The notes: generated from the letters alone by a model not told the origin. A stretch of 64,000 nt of DNA from Mycobacterium colombiense (GCF_001953985.1 NZ_MBEI01000069.1:109197-173196), one strand, 5' to 3'. Positions 34,034 to 43,010 are shown, counted from the stretch's first letter. Program-made: numbers and translations.

Positions 34034-34549
34034 GTGAGCGCCAAACACCGGATGCCGGAGTCATCGGAGCAAAGGCCGACGTCGACCGATCACGGGCGGC
34101 GGCGTGCCCTGTCCGGCGCTGCGAAGGTATGCGACGTCATCTCCGCTTCGCTGTTGTGTGCCGCCTGTCTGGCAGCGCTGGTGCTCAACGGAGGCCAGCA
34201 CGAGAAGCGCAGTGTCGCCGCCAGTCTGGAGCCCCCGGCCATCTCGCAGCCGGTGAGTCAGGAAGGCACCGTGGTCGCCGTGTCGGCGAACTCGGTGACC
34301 ATGCGCGGCACGGACGGCCACATCCAGACCTACCACTTCACCCCGAACACCACCGTCGTCACGCGTGGCGAACGCCAACCCATCACCGGCGCACCGCATT
34401 TCACGGTGAATGACAAGGTCGTTGTCGTCGGGACGATCGAGGGCGGTAGGGCACTGGCGACCGCGGTGGCCTACCGCGGTGCAGGGCACGGTGAGGCTCC
34501 ACCAATGGATTACCTTGACGGCCAAGCAGTTCCGGCCGACGCCGCCTGA
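34034..34549 (+). CDS. Membrane-anchored DUF5666-like protein
   Basis: Protein of 171 aa with a polar N-terminus, one hydrophobic anchor (about residues 32-52, ISASLLCAACLAALVLNGG) and an extracytoplasmic beta-rich domain: EGTVVAVSANSVTMRGTDGHIQTYHFTPNTTVV and DKVVVVGTIEGGRALATAVAY, the small OB-like pattern of DUF5666. GTG 34034 has AAGGA upstream. It has no partner in a tight operon. Function unknown; the domain occurs in many secreted bacterial proteins. Confidence 0.7.
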   Translation: MSAKHRMPESSEQRPTSTDHGRRRALSGAAKVCDVISASLLCAACLAALVLNGGQHEKRSVAASLEPPAISQPVSQEGTVVAVSANSVTMRGTDGHIQTYHFTPNTTVVTRGERQPITGAPHFTVNDKVVVVGTIEGGRALATAVAYRGAGHGEAPPMDYLDGQAVPADAA

Positions 34550-34662
34550 GATTCAACTTCGGAGCCCGCGTTTCGCGAAGCCGCCCGTGTCAAGCGGGCG
34601 TCGCTCGCCGCTGGAATGCGCGCCTGGCCTAGTCTGGTAGCGATCCGGACACAGGAGGCGCC

Positions 34663-35016
34663 ATGGCCGAGCACGAAGCGAAAATGATCATCTTGTCGAC
34701 CGACGACCTGGATGAGTCGATCCGGTTTTACAGCGAGACCTTGGGCATGCCACTGAAGTTTCGCGATGGCGCGCACTTCGCGGCCCTCGACGCGGGCGCT
34801 GTCACGCTGGCGCTGGCGACCGCGGTCGACCACCCCATCCCCGGGCAGGTCGTGGTCGGCATCAAGACCGCGGACGTGGATGCGGCTGCGAAGGCCGTCG
34901 AGGTCAGCGGCGGCGGCATCGTGAAGGGCCCCTATGACGACGCCCATGAACGACGCGCCGTGGTCTATGACAACAAGGGCAACGGCTTGGTGTTCTACAC
35001 GCCACTGGCCCGATAG
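34663..35016 (+). CDS. VOC family protein (glyoxalase/bleomycin resistance fold)
   Basis: Small cytosolic protein of 117 aa with two beta-alpha-beta-beta-beta units. Typical segments are MIILSTDDLDESIRFYSETLGMPLKF, FAALDAGAVTLALA and GGIVKGPYDDAHERRAVVYDNKGNGLVFYTP. AGGAGGCGCC just before the ATG is a strong ribosome site. The exact substrate of these metal-dependent enzymes or binding proteins cannot be told from sequence. Stands alone. Confidence 0.85.
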   Translation: MAEHEAKMIILSTDDLDESIRFYSETLGMPLKFRDGAHFAALDAGAVTLALATAVDHPIPGQVVVGIKTADVDAAAKAVEVSGGGIVKGPYDDAHERRAVVYDNKGNGLVFYTPLAR

Positions 35017-35047
35017 CAACGCCGTATGCGAGAGTGCCGGTGCACGT

Positions 35048-35314
35048 TTACTTTCCGGTGCGCTCGCGGTGTTTGCAGCCCGGCCAGCAACAAGGCCGTC
35101 GCTTGCCCTCTTCCAGCTCCTCCTGGGTCCGGCGGATGCGGCGTTCCCGGGTCGCCGGCTGCTTGGCGTCCTCGACCCAACAGATGAATTCGTTTCGGGC
35201 CAGCGGTGTGATGTCGCGCCAGGCGGCGAGCGCGGTCGAGTTGCCGATCAGCGACTCGCGCAGGTCCGCAGGCAATTTGTGCACGACGCCACCGGGCACC
35301 CGCTGGCCGCTCAT
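35048..35314 (-). CDS. YdeI/OmpD-associated family protein
   Basis: Small cytosolic protein of 88 aa matching the C-terminal YdeI-type domain: LPADLRESLIGNSTALAAWRDITPLARNEFICWVEDAKQP followed by RRIRRTQEELEEGKRRPCCWPGCKHRE. The cysteine pair in CCWPGC is conserved in actinobacterial members. The start overlaps the end of the SCO6745-like gene as ATGA, so the two are made together. YdeI in E. coli is linked to envelope stress and peptide resistance; that role may not carry over. Confidence 0.82.
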   Translation of the reverse strand: MSGQRVPGGVVHKLPADLRESLIGNSTALAAWRDITPLARNEFICWVEDAKQPATRERRIRRTQEELEEGKRRPCCWPGCKHRERTGK

Positions 35315-36204
35315 CGGCTGACCAAATGCGCGCTGTCGTCGTGTAATTCGTCGCGACGCAATGTCATCGGAGTGAGAGCGGGGACATCACCGCCCGCGAC
35401 CACGGCGCGGGTGATCGGGGTGAGCGCCTGGAACAGTGTCTCCACATCGTCGTCGCTGAGCGCGTCGAGTGCGGACAGGGCCAGCGTGTCGGTTCTCAAT
35501 TCGATATCGTCCTTCAATTCCCGTCCGGCCGAGGTCAGTGTTCCGTCGTCGTTGAGCAGGCCCCGCTCGGCAAGCCGCTGTTCGTGTTGACGCCAAGTGG
35601 TCTCGTCGTAGTCGCGGGTGCGGGCGATGTAGTCGCGAGAGACGTTGCCCGCCGCGGCGTGTAAGACGTTGGATTCGCGGCCGGAGATGCCGGCGGCGGC
35701 CAGCACCGCCACGTGCGCGTCGCCACGCTGCTCGCGCAGCAGCGTCGTGGCGTGCCACAGTGCGGACAGCGGATCATCCGGCCAGGGCAGCGCCAAGTTC
35801 GCGGCGAACAGCGGACGCGCGTCGAGCGGAGCATTACGTGCCGCCCGGCCCGCCAGTTCGGCTGCAACGCGCATGTTTTCGTCCGAACCCAGGCCATAGC
35901 GGCGCAGCGCGGCCACCGCGGACTCTTGTCGGGCCTGCAAGGCGGCCTGCGGACCCGCGATCTCCCATGCCGCCGGCAGTGCCTTGGCGACCCGTTCGGG
36001 TGCGAAGTTGTAGAAGATCGCGCTGACCACCTCGCGGGGCGCCGCGCCCAACGGTGCCGAGCGCGCCGCGAAATAACCCATCCAGAAACCCCGGTAGCCC
36101 AGCGCGTCCAACGCCGCCCGCGCCTCGGGCGCGAAATAGGTCACCGCGTGCACCGGCTCATAGCGATCGAAGAAGCGTCGGGCCAGGGCCGGTTGTCGTC
36201 GCAT
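35311..36204 (-). CDS. SCO6745 family protein
   Basis: Protein of 297 aa of an actinobacterial family with no assigned biochemical role. Landmarks are ARRFFDRYEPVHAVTYFAPEARAALDALGYRGFWMGYFAARSAPLG near the N-terminus and a helical, winged-helix-like region later (QHEQRLAERGLLNDDGTLTSAGRELKDDIE) that resembles MarR-type DNA-binding folds. First gene of a two-gene operon with the YdeI-like gene (4-base overlap). Confidence 0.8.
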   Translation of the reverse strand: MRRQPALARRFFDRYEPVHAVTYFAPEARAALDALGYRGFWMGYFAARSAPLGAAPREVVSAIFYNFAPERVAKALPAAWEIAGPQAALQARQESAVAALRRYGLGSDENMRVAAELAGRAARNAPLDARPLFAANLALPWPDDPLSALWHATTLLREQRGDAHVAVLAAAGISGRESNVLHAAAGNVSRDYIARTRDYDETTWRQHEQRLAERGLLNDDGTLTSAGRELKDDIELRTDTLALSALDALSDDDVETLFQALTPITRAVVAGGDVPALTPMTLRRDELHDDSAHLVSR

Positions 36205-36284
36205 GCTCGCAGTTAACCACTGCTACCCGACACGACCAAGCACGGGCCTGCGGCACAAACGGCAGCTCCGCCTAGGCTCGAGAA

Positions 36285-37004
36285 GTGACCATCCCGTATG
36301 ACCGGCCATTGCGTGAGCGGATTCGGAGCAACCTGGCCGCCCACCACCGCCGCGCGATAACCGATCCGACGAAGCGGCACGCGGCCGTCGCGGTGGTGCT
36401 GGTGGATTCGGAGGTGGGCGAGGACCGGGTCGATCCCGTGTCGGTGGACGAGTGGAACGCCGGGCGCCCGTCGCCCGCTGCCCATTTGGACGGCCGCATG
36501 GTCGACGTGTCCGGCGGCGCCGCTTTCTTGCTGTGCCGCAGAGCATCTCGACTCAGCTCGCATGCTGCGCAGTGGGCACTGCCCGGCGGCCGCCTCGATC
36601 CGGGCGAGACGGCGGTCGACGCGGCGCTGCGGGAATTGCGGGAGGAGGTCGGCCTCGAACTGTCCGATTCGACCGTGCTGGGGTTGCTCGACGACTACCC
36701 CACCCGGTCCGGCTACGTGATCACCCCGGTGGTGGTGTGGGGAGGGGGACGGCTCGAGCTTCGGCCCGCGCCCGACGAGGTCGTGGCCGTGTACCGGGTG
36801 GGGCTGCACCAACTCCAACGCGACGACTCGCCGCGATTCATCACCATTCCGGAGAGCCCGCGACCGGTCGTGCAGATTCCGCTGGGAAACGATCTCATCC
36901 ACGCCCCGACCGGCGCGGTGCTTCTGCAATTGCGTTGGCTGGGCCTGGAAGGGCGAGCCGACCCGGTCGATGAGTTGGAACAACCGGTGTTTGCGTGGAA
37001 GTAG
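36285..37004 (+). CDS. NUDIX hydrolase
   Basis: Hydrolase of 239 aa acting on nucleoside diphosphates linked to another group. The Nudix box is GGRLDPGETAVDAALRELREEVGLEL (about residues 104-129), with the RELxEEVG core for divalent metal binding. The N-terminal part, IPYDRPLRERIRSNLAAHHRRA, is like CoA-pyrophosphatase NudL/NudT7-type enzymes, which suggests CoA as a possible substrate. GTG start at 36285. Stands alone, divergent from the SCO6745-like operon with 80 bases between. Confidence 0.87.
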   Translation: MTIPYDRPLRERIRSNLAAHHRRAITDPTKRHAAVAVVLVDSEVGEDRVDPVSVDEWNAGRPSPAAHLDGRMVDVSGGAAFLLCRRASRLSSHAAQWALPGGRLDPGETAVDAALRELREEVGLELSDSTVLGLLDDYPTRSGYVITPVVVWGGGRLELRPAPDEVVAVYRVGLHQLQRDDSPRFITIPESPRPVVQIPLGNDLIHAPTGAVLLQLRWLGLEGRADPVDELEQPVFAWK

Positions 37005-37105
37005 TTATTGCCCAACGCCTCCTGCGGGGGCGACTGACGTCAGCGTTGGCCCGCCACCCCGAATAGCAAGGTCGCCAATTCGATCAGCGATGCGCCCGAG
37101 ACGTC

Positions 37106-37795
37106 TCAGGCGCCCGGGGGCGCGGGGTCCGTCGGCCCGCCCGGCCCGTATTCCTCTGGCCGCGCGACGTAACCGGTCGCCAAGCCGCTGTCCTGGGCGG
37201 CCTCGAGGTCGGAGGGGTGTGCCGCCACCAGCATCACTTCACCGGATTGCAGACCCAGCATCCGCGCGGGCGACCGGTACGCGCGCGGGTCGGGCTTGAA
37301 GGCCTTGCTGACATCGGATCCCAGCACCACGTCCCACGGCAGGCCGGCGTATTTCGCCATGTCGACCAGCAGGCCGGTGTTGCCGTTGGACAGTGGCCCG
37401 ACGATGACGTGCCGCTTCATGGCCTCGATGCCCTCGACGCTGTCCGGCCACGGTGGCAGCCAGCGCCATGATCGGGCCAGGTCGTCCACCTCCCCGCCGG
37501 GCAGCGACTCGGCGGCGACGCCGAACTTCTCGAACGATGCGAGCAGGTTCTCTCGATGCAGGACGTCGAGCGACACGAATCCCCGACGGCCCGAGCGGAC
37601 TTCGGCCATCGACGGGAGGTAGCGGCCGCGCCACTCCAGCGCAAACGCGGCGGCGTCGAGGCTGAGGTGGTGGCGGTGCGCGAAATCCCCTACCGATGCC
37701 GCGATGCCGGAACGCCAGTCGACGACCGTCCCGAAGGTGTCGAACAGAACGGCACGCACTGCGCGGCCGGTCGAGGGCGAGCGGTATTCGGCCAT
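37106..37795 (-). CDS. Haloacid dehalogenase, type II (HAD superfamily)
   Basis: HAD enzyme of 229 aa of the L-2-haloacid dehalogenase subgroup. Nucleophile motif VLFDTFGTVVDWRSG, then GPLSNGNTGLLVDMAKYAGLPWDVVLGSD and FKPDPRAYRSPARMLGLQSGEVMLVAAHPSDLEAAQDSGLATGYVARPEE, the four HAD motifs in order. It removes halide from 2-haloacids or may hydrolyse another small acid. Transcribed away from the LCMT-type methyltransferase at 37910 with a 114-base gap. Confidence 0.87.
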   Translation of the reverse strand: MAEYRSPSTGRAVRAVLFDTFGTVVDWRSGIAASVGDFAHRHHLSLDAAAFALEWRGRYLPSMAEVRSGRRGFVSLDVLHRENLLASFEKFGVAAESLPGGEVDDLARSWRWLPPWPDSVEGIEAMKRHVIVGPLSNGNTGLLVDMAKYAGLPWDVVLGSDVSKAFKPDPRAYRSPARMLGLQSGEVMLVAAHPSDLEAAQDSGLATGYVARPEEYGPGGPTDPAPPGA

Positions 37796-37909
37796 TCCTC
37801 AGGCTAACGGCGCGGTCGGGCGGCGATGCGCCGGGCCGGCGCACGGCGTACCATATCGTTAGCCGTGCGAACGAAAGTTCGGCGGCTCAATCGATGATTG
37901 GAGGCCGTT

Positions 37910-38800
37910 GTGACCCGAAGTGCCGGCGACACCTGGGATATCGTGACGAGTGTCGGCTTCACCGCGTTGGCCGTCTGCGCGGCGCGTGCCCTCGACGCGG
38001 CTCTGCGGCCGCCGCTGGCGAACGATGCATTTGCCGCGGGCTTCGTCGCCGCCGCCGGTGAACCGAATCTGATTGCAGCGGTTGACAATGCGGACATGAG
38101 TAGCGCCGCGGCGTTCAACGCGCAATGGGTGGGGGTGCGGACACGGTTCTTCGATGAGTTCTTCGCTGACGCCGGTCGATCCGGAACGCGCCAGGCGGTG
38201 ATCCTGGCGGCGGGACTGGATTCTCGGGCGTACCGGCTGGAATGGCCCGCCGGACATGCGATTTTCGAAGTCGACCAACCGCGAGTGCTCGAATTCAAGC
38301 AGCAGGTCCTCGACCGGCAGGGTGCCGCGCCGTCGACGCGGCGCGTCACCGTCGCCACCGACTTACGCGACGACTGGGCGGGCGAGTTGATTGCGGCGGG
38401 GTTCGACCCCGGCCAACCGACGGCATGGGCGCTCGAGGGCTTGCTGCCGTATCTGCCTGGGGCAGCGCAGGATGCGCTGTTCGACAAGTTGCACGACTTG
38501 TCGGCCGTCGGTAGCCACATAGCCGCCGAGCTCGGACCGGCGCCCGGTGAAGTGCAGGAATTCGCCGACAACGTCCCCACCATCAGCCAAGACACCGGCC
38601 AGCCGCCGGTCGCCGAGCTGTGGTACGACGATCCGCGCACGGACACCAAAGCCTTTCTGGCCCAGCGTGGTTGGCAGGTCACCGGCGTCGACTTGGTCCA
38701 CAAGGCGGCCGCCGAGTATGGACGGCCGTTCCAGGAGCTGCCCGTGGTCTTCGACCGGTTGATGCGCACCAAATTCTTCACCGCGGTCCGCAAAGGCTGA
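37910..38800 (+). CDS. LCMT/PPM1-type SAM-dependent methyltransferase (second copy)
   Basis: Methyltransferase of 296 aa of the same mycobacterial family as the gene at 16636. Segments: SAGDTWDIVTSVGFTALAVCAARA, VRTRFFDEFFADA, QAVILAAGLDSRAYRLEWPAG, FEVDQPRVLEFK and ALEGLLPYLPGAAQD. GTG 37910 was chosen to match the family N-terminus. Compared with the first copy it differs widely outside the motifs, so the two probably have different substrates. Converges on the PadR gene with a 13-base gap. Confidence 0.88.
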   Translation: MTRSAGDTWDIVTSVGFTALAVCAARALDAALRPPLANDAFAAGFVAAAGEPNLIAAVDNADMSSAAAFNAQWVGVRTRFFDEFFADAGRSGTRQAVILAAGLDSRAYRLEWPAGHAIFEVDQPRVLEFKQQVLDRQGAAPSTRRVTVATDLRDDWAGELIAAGFDPGQPTAWALEGLLPYLPGAAQDALFDKLHDLSAVGSHIAAELGPAPGEVQEFADNVPTISQDTGQPPVAELWYDDPRTDTKAFLAQRGWQVTGVDLVHKAAAEYGRPFQELPVVFDRLMRTKFFTAVRKG

Positions 38801-38813
38801 CCATTCCCCGAAC

Positions 38814-39419
38814 TCACCGGCGGATAGCGGCCCGGCGCCGGGAGCGCCGGGCGCGCGCGGCACCGGCCGACCGGCGACTTTCGACGATGCTCAGCGCGCG
38901 TTCGGCCCATCGAACGTTCTCCTCTTCGAACGAGATGCCTCGCGTCAGCGTCAGATACGGGCCAACCCGTTCGGCCTGGGCAAGGTAGTCCTCTTCGCTA
39001 CGGCCGTCCAGCATTCGCGTCCGCAACCGTTCGTAGCGTTGCACTTTGGCGCTCGCCCAGTCCCGTCGTTCGCGAATGAATTCGCGCACGGCGTCGATGT
39101 CTCCGGCGTCGGCGGCCTGGACCTTGACCAGCAATTCATCACGGATGACCGACGGCTTCGGCGGCTTCGCCGTGAACTGCCGGATCGCGTCGCGGCCGGC
39201 CTCGGTCAAGGTGAACATGCGCTTGTTGGGCCGGCGTTCTTGCTGCACGACCCGGGCCTGGATGAGACCCTGCTCGGCCAGCCGGTCGAGTTCGCGATAC
39301 AGCTGCTGCGGGGTGGCCGGCCAGAAATTCGCGACCGAGGCGTCGAAGTCTTTGGCCAGGTCGTATCCGGACGATTCGCCCTCGAGCAGGGCGGCCAACA
39401 CCGCGTCACGCAGCGACAT
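38814..39419 (-). CDS. PadR family transcriptional regulator
   Basis: Regulator of 201 aa. The N-terminal winged helix (about 1-85) contains LRDAVLAALLEGESSGYDLAKDFDASVANFWPATPQQLYRELDRLAEQGLI and the wing RRPNKRMFTLTEAGRDAIRQF; the C-terminal part is a helical dimerisation domain (Vir_act_alpha_C type). It is divergent from the NTF2-like gene at 39541, with paired palindromes between them at 39437-39468 and 39512-39526 that are likely its operators. Basic tail, RRRAAIRR. Confidence 0.88.
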   Translation of the reverse strand: MSLRDAVLAALLEGESSGYDLAKDFDASVANFWPATPQQLYRELDRLAEQGLIQARVVQQERRPNKRMFTLTEAGRDAIRQFTAKPPKPSVIRDELLVKVQAADAGDIDAVREFIRERRDWASAKVQRYERLRTRMLDGRSEEDYLAQAERVGPYLTLTRGISFEEENVRWAERALSIVESRRSAGAARARRSRRRAAIRR

Positions 39420-39436
39420 CGGTCGATGCTACAACG

Positions 39437-39468
39437 GTGCGACTATTCAACAAAGTGATTAATCGCAC
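39437..39468. promoter_or_regulatory. Inverted-repeat operator 1 in the padR control region
   Basis: GTGCGACTATT (39437-39447) and ATTAATCGCAC (39458-39468) pair as 11-bp arms with two mismatches. It begins 18 bases upstream of the padR start codon. The core TTCAACAAAGTGATT resembles the second site at 39512. Confidence 0.5.
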
Positions 39469-39511
39469 TCTGGACATCCCATGGCGGGCGCCCTAGCGTC
39501 GATCCCACCTA

Positions 39512-39526
39512 CTCAACTAGTTGACT
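39512..39526. promoter_or_regulatory. Palindromic operator 2 in the padR control region
   Basis: TCAACTAGTTGA (39513-39524) is a perfect 12-bp palindrome 16 bases before the NTF2-like ATG at 39541. It shares the CAAC-N-GT-N-GA layout with operator 1, so one protein, most likely the PadR regulator, may bind both and control both directions. Confidence 0.5.
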
Positions 39527-39540
39527 ATGCGAGGTCGCAG

Positions 39541-39963
39541 ATGCACCCGTTCCGCAAAGCCGTCGAAAATCGCGACGAGAAGGGCATCCAGGCGATGCTG
39601 GCCGACACCGTGGTCTTCACCAGCCCGGTGGCGTTCAAGCCCTACGTCGGCAAGCCGATCACCGCCGCCATCCTGCGCGGCGTGTTACGAATCTTCGAGG
39701 ACTTCCACTACATCCGCGAGATCCACGACCCGAGCGGGCGCGATCACGCCTTCGTGTTCGAGACCGGGATAGCCGGGGCGCCGGGGGTGAAGATCACCGG
39801 CTGCGACTTCCTGCACTTCAACGACGACGGTCTCATCGACGACTTCATGGTGATGGTGCGGCCCCTGTCGGGCGCGACGGCGCTGTCCGAGGCGATGGGT
39901 GCCCAGTTTGACCGCATCCAACGGGAGGCGCTCGAATTGGCCAATCAATCCGCTACCGCGTAG
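39541..39963 (+). CDS. NTF2/SnoaL-like family protein
   Basis: Small protein of 140 aa with the cone-shaped NTF2-like fold: MHPFRKAVENRDEKGIQAMLADTVVFTSPVAFKPYVGKPITAAILRGVLRIFEDFHYIREI then GVKITGCDFLHFNDDGLIDDFMVMVRPLSG. Related proteins are ketosteroid-isomerase-like enzymes or binding proteins. ATG 39541 fits the fold start; an in-frame ATG at 39481 would add 20 residues through the palindrome region and is less likely. The next gene begins 11 bases downstream, so they form an operon under PadR control. Confidence 0.82.
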   Translation: MHPFRKAVENRDEKGIQAMLADTVVFTSPVAFKPYVGKPITAAILRGVLRIFEDFHYIREIHDPSGRDHAFVFETGIAGAPGVKITGCDFLHFNDDGLIDDFMVMVRPLSGATALSEAMGAQFDRIQREALELANQSATA

Positions 39964-39974
39964 AAGTAATGACC

Positions 39975-41012
39975 ATGCGGATTGGACTGAGCATCAATTA
40001 TGCGGGCGGGTTCAAGGACGTGGCCGCCGAAGTGGCCGACCTGGAACGCGCCGGACTGGACATTGTCTTTGTGCCCGAGGCGTATTCGTTCGACGCGGTG
40101 AGCGCCGTGGGCTACCTGGCCGCAAGCACCGAACGCGTAGGGTTGGCCTCGGGCATCCTGCAGCTGTACACCCGGACACCCACCCTGACCGCGATGACCG
40201 CGGCCGGCCTGGACTACGTCTCCGACGGCCGGTTCACCCTCGGCCTGGGCGCCTCCGGCCCGCAGGTCATCGAGGGCTTCCATGGTGTCCCCTACGATGC
40301 CCCGATCGGCCGGACCCGTGAGGTCATCGACATCTGCCGCCAGGTGTGGCGGCGCGAGACCGTGCAACACCAGGGCAAACACTACACGATCCCGCTGCCC
40401 GCCGACCAGGGCACCGGGCTCGGCAAGCCGCTGAAGCTGATCAATCAGCCTGTCCGCGAGCGTATTCCGATACTTGTGGCAGCGCTGGGTCCCAAGAACG
40501 TCGAACTCGCGGCCGAGATCGCGGAGGGCTGGCAGCCGATCTTCTATCTACCCGAAAAGGCGCAGGACGTATGGGGTGACGCTCTGGCCGCCGGCCGGGC
40601 CAAGCGCGACCCCGGCCTGGGTGAGCTCGACATCTATGCGGGCCCCGTGCTCGCCATCGGTGAAAACGTCGAGCCACTAAGGGAATTCGTCAAACCGCAC
40701 CTGGCGCTGTACATCGGCGGGATGGGCGCCAAGGGCAAGAATTTCTACCACGCCCTGGCCACGAAATACGGCTACGGCCCCCAAGCCGACCGGATTCAAG
40801 AGCTCTACCTGGCCGGTGATAAAGACGGCGCCGCTAAGGTCGTGCCCGACGATCTGGTGCGAGACGTCAATCTGATCGGCACCCGCGAATTCGTCAAGGA
40901 GCGCCTGGCGGCGTTCCGCGAGGCGGGGGTGACCACCCTCAACGTGGCACCCATCGCGTCCACGACGGCTGAGCGGATCAAGCTGATCGAGACGCTGCGC
41001 CAATTGGTTTGA
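39975..41012 (+). CDS. LLM class F420-dependent oxidoreductase (Rv3520c-like)
   Basis: F420-dependent oxidoreductase of 345 aa (TIM barrel). MRIGLSINYAGGFKDVAAEVADLERAGLDIVFVPEAYSFDAVSAVGYLA, SDGRFTLGLGASGPQVIEGFHGVPYDAP and LVAALGPKNVELAAEIAEGWQPIFYLPEKA recall M. tuberculosis Rv3520c, a protein of about the same length close to cyp142. It follows the NTF2-like gene by 11 bases; a start at 39969 is also possible. The pair may process a steroid-like or lipid substrate, which is inference. Confidence 0.88.
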   Translation: MRIGLSINYAGGFKDVAAEVADLERAGLDIVFVPEAYSFDAVSAVGYLAASTERVGLASGILQLYTRTPTLTAMTAAGLDYVSDGRFTLGLGASGPQVIEGFHGVPYDAPIGRTREVIDICRQVWRRETVQHQGKHYTIPLPADQGTGLGKPLKLINQPVRERIPILVAALGPKNVELAAEIAEGWQPIFYLPEKAQDVWGDALAAGRAKRDPGLGELDIYAGPVLAIGENVEPLREFVKPHLALYIGGMGAKGKNFYHALATKYGYGPQADRIQELYLAGDKDGAAKVVPDDLVRDVNLIGTREFVKERLAAFREAGVTTLNVAPIASTTAERIKLIETLRQLV

Positions 41013-41035
41013 TCGCCACCGCTGAACCGGGCCGA

Positions 41036-42244
41036 TCAGTCCTGCCGATGACTATCCCGTCGTAACCGCACCGCTCTGGCGGCCGCCGCCACCGAGGCCA
41101 GTACCGCCATCACCGACAGGATCACCACCGAGGCCGCGGACCCGACGGTGGCCAGGACCAGTGGCAGCGCGAAGCCGACGTACGTGACGACGTAGAACGC
41201 TCCGGTCAGCGCGCCGCGCAGGTGCGGCGGCGCGGCGGCCTCCAGGTCGATCAGTCCTTCGCGCAGGCACAGCCCCGACGCGCAGCCGAGGACAAGCAGC
41301 AGCGGCAGGCCCAGCGCCGGGGTCAGCGTCGGCGGCGCGATCGCGGCGGTTGCGTAGCCGAGCGCGGCCAGCACCGCACCCGCGGTCCCGGCCTGCGGGC
41401 CCCATCGCAGCGCACGGGCCAGTATTTGAACGACACCGCTGACACCGTTGACGATCAGGGTGGCCGTACCCGCCGCCATCGGAGCCGCGAGCGCGGTGTG
41501 CAATCGGGTGGGGATGGTGACGAATCCCAGTGTCGCCGAAGCGTATACCCAAGGCGCCAGCGGCATGGCCCAACTCAGGGCCCGGCTGACTCCGTTCACC
41601 GCCGGTGCCGCCCGTTCCTTGTCGTAGTGCGTCGCCGGCCCGGTCACGTCGGTGCGCCTGGCCGCGCCGGCGACGGCCAACGTTGCCAGCACGACCATGG
41701 CGGCGGCGACACCGAACGACACGCGGATGCCGGATCGTCCGGCCAACACGATGAACCCCCCGGCGAAGGGTCCGAGGGCGAAGCCTGCGGTCAGCACCGC
41801 TCCGGCGGTGGCGGCGCCCGCGGGGCCTCTCAGATCCGAGGCCCATGCGGTGCACGAGCTGATGGCCAGGCCCACCCCGATCCCGACGATCAGGCGTCCC
41901 AGCAGCAGAGCGCCCGTGTGCTGGGACAGCAGCATCACCGCCGTCCCGAACAGGGCGGCCGACGAACCCGCCAACGCCACCGACCGGCGCCCGAGCGCGT
42001 CCGACGCGCGTCCGCCGGCGAGCAACCCGGGCAGCAGTCCCAGCGCGTAAATGCCGAAGATCCCGTCGAGCGTGGCCGTGCTGAGGTGCTCGGTGTCGCT
42101 GATCACCGGCATCAACCCGACGAAGTGGTTGGCGACCCACCCCGTGGCCACCAGCAGTGCCAACACGCTGACGAACAGCGCCTGGGTCCCCGCCGGCTCC
42201 CGTGTCGACCGCGCACTCTCGGTGCGCACATTCGACGAGGTCAC
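41036..42244 (-). CDS. MFS transporter (DHA1-like)
   Basis: Major facilitator of 402 aa with twelve predicted segments. Signature GGRASDALGRRSVALAGSSAALF lies between helices 2 and 3, and LIVGIGVGLAISSCTAWASDLRG follows in the next helices. It resembles drug or sugar efflux transporters. GTG 42244 is preceded by GGAGGAGAT, an excellent ribosome site, which decides against the longer frame starting at 42343. Convergent with the LLM gene. Confidence 0.85.
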   Translation of the reverse strand: MTSSNVRTESARSTREPAGTQALFVSVLALLVATGWVANHFVGLMPVISDTEHLSTATLDGIFGIYALGLLPGLLAGGRASDALGRRSVALAGSSAALFGTAVMLLSQHTGALLLGRLIVGIGVGLAISSCTAWASDLRGPAGAATAGAVLTAGFALGPFAGGFIVLAGRSGIRVSFGVAAAMVVLATLAVAGAARRTDVTGPATHYDKERAAPAVNGVSRALSWAMPLAPWVYASATLGFVTIPTRLHTALAAPMAAGTATLIVNGVSGVVQILARALRWGPQAGTAGAVLAALGYATAAIAPPTLTPALGLPLLLVLGCASGLCLREGLIDLEAAAPPHLRGALTGAFYVVTYVGFALPLVLATVGSAASVVILSVMAVLASVAAAARAVRLRRDSHRQD

Positions 42245-42487
42245 GGATCTCCTCCCCTCCCAAACCCAAAATGCGTGCGCGGCCGACCGACGATGGTAGA
42301 ACGCGACGTCACCTGGCCAGTTATTCCCGCTCGGCGCGATCACACCGCCTCAGGCACCCCGACGTCATCTGAATTCACCGTTCAACGCGCGCCTGCAAAC
42401 ACGGCGGGCCCGGTTCGGATGTCACTTCAGGGTTTGAAATCAGGCGATTTGGTGTACTGATACCACTACTCGCACCCAGGAAGGCAA

Positions 42488-42769
42488 ATGATGAAGTACA
42501 TTGCGGCAGCCACGATCGCGATCTCCGTCTTGCTGTCCAGCGCGTGTTCGGCCTCACAGGTCATCAACACCGGTGGCGACACGAAGTGCAAAGATTTCAC
42601 CGCGCAGGACGAGAAGAAGCAGAACGACGAAGTCAGCAAGATGCTCAAAGACAAGAGCGGTTCCGATCCGACCAATGTGGAGATCTCCGCAACGCGGCTG
42701 TCGGTGACGACTTACTGCCAGACGCTCGGCAAGCCCGACACCAAGATTTCCGAGGCGCCACACGGCTGA
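42488..42769 (+). CDS. Small lipoprotein, HdeA-like
   Basis: Lipoprotein of 93 aa. Lipobox LLSSAC gives Cys20 as the anchor. The mature part, GDTKCKDFTAQDEKKQNDEVSKMLKDKSG then TYCQTLGKPDTKI, has two cysteines that probably form a disulfide and looks like the small helical acid-stress chaperone HdeA family annotated in mycobacteria. AGGAAGG precedes the ATG. It ends 241 bases before the ABC operon and may be transcribed separately. Family match is tentative. Confidence 0.72.
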   Translation: MMKYIAAATIAISVLLSSACSASQVINTGGDTKCKDFTAQDEKKQNDEVSKMLKDKSGSDPTNVEISATRLSVTTYCQTLGKPDTKISEAPHG

Positions 42770-43010
42770 CGGCGACTGCCGACCGCGCGCAGCCGGTTCC
42801 CGCCTCGGGAGCCGGCTGTCTGCGTCTTGGATGCGTCGCGGACCGCTTTTGCGAGGACGCACTTCGGGTCAAGGCGATCCATATTCTTGCACCGCGACAG
42901 CGGTGCGGAAATGATGACACCGATTTGTCCCAGCATGCCCCTGCGGCCTGATCGAGTCACTCGCTGATGACTCCCGCCGCGGGGCCTCTGTCCTCCTAGA
43001 AAGGTAGCTC
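42770..43010. other. Leader region upstream of the ABC importer operon
   Basis: Contains a 10-codon reading frame (ATG 42967 to TAG 42999) that ends beside the ribosome site AGAAAGG of the permease gene. The frame has no run of Cys, Met or other regulatory codons, so attenuation is not supported. No riboswitch recognised. Confidence 0.35.

Noticed and set aside
42967..42999. 10-codon frame as a regulatory leader peptide of the ABC operon
   Set aside because: No repeated regulatory codons, no alternative hairpins recognised and no ribosome site of its own.
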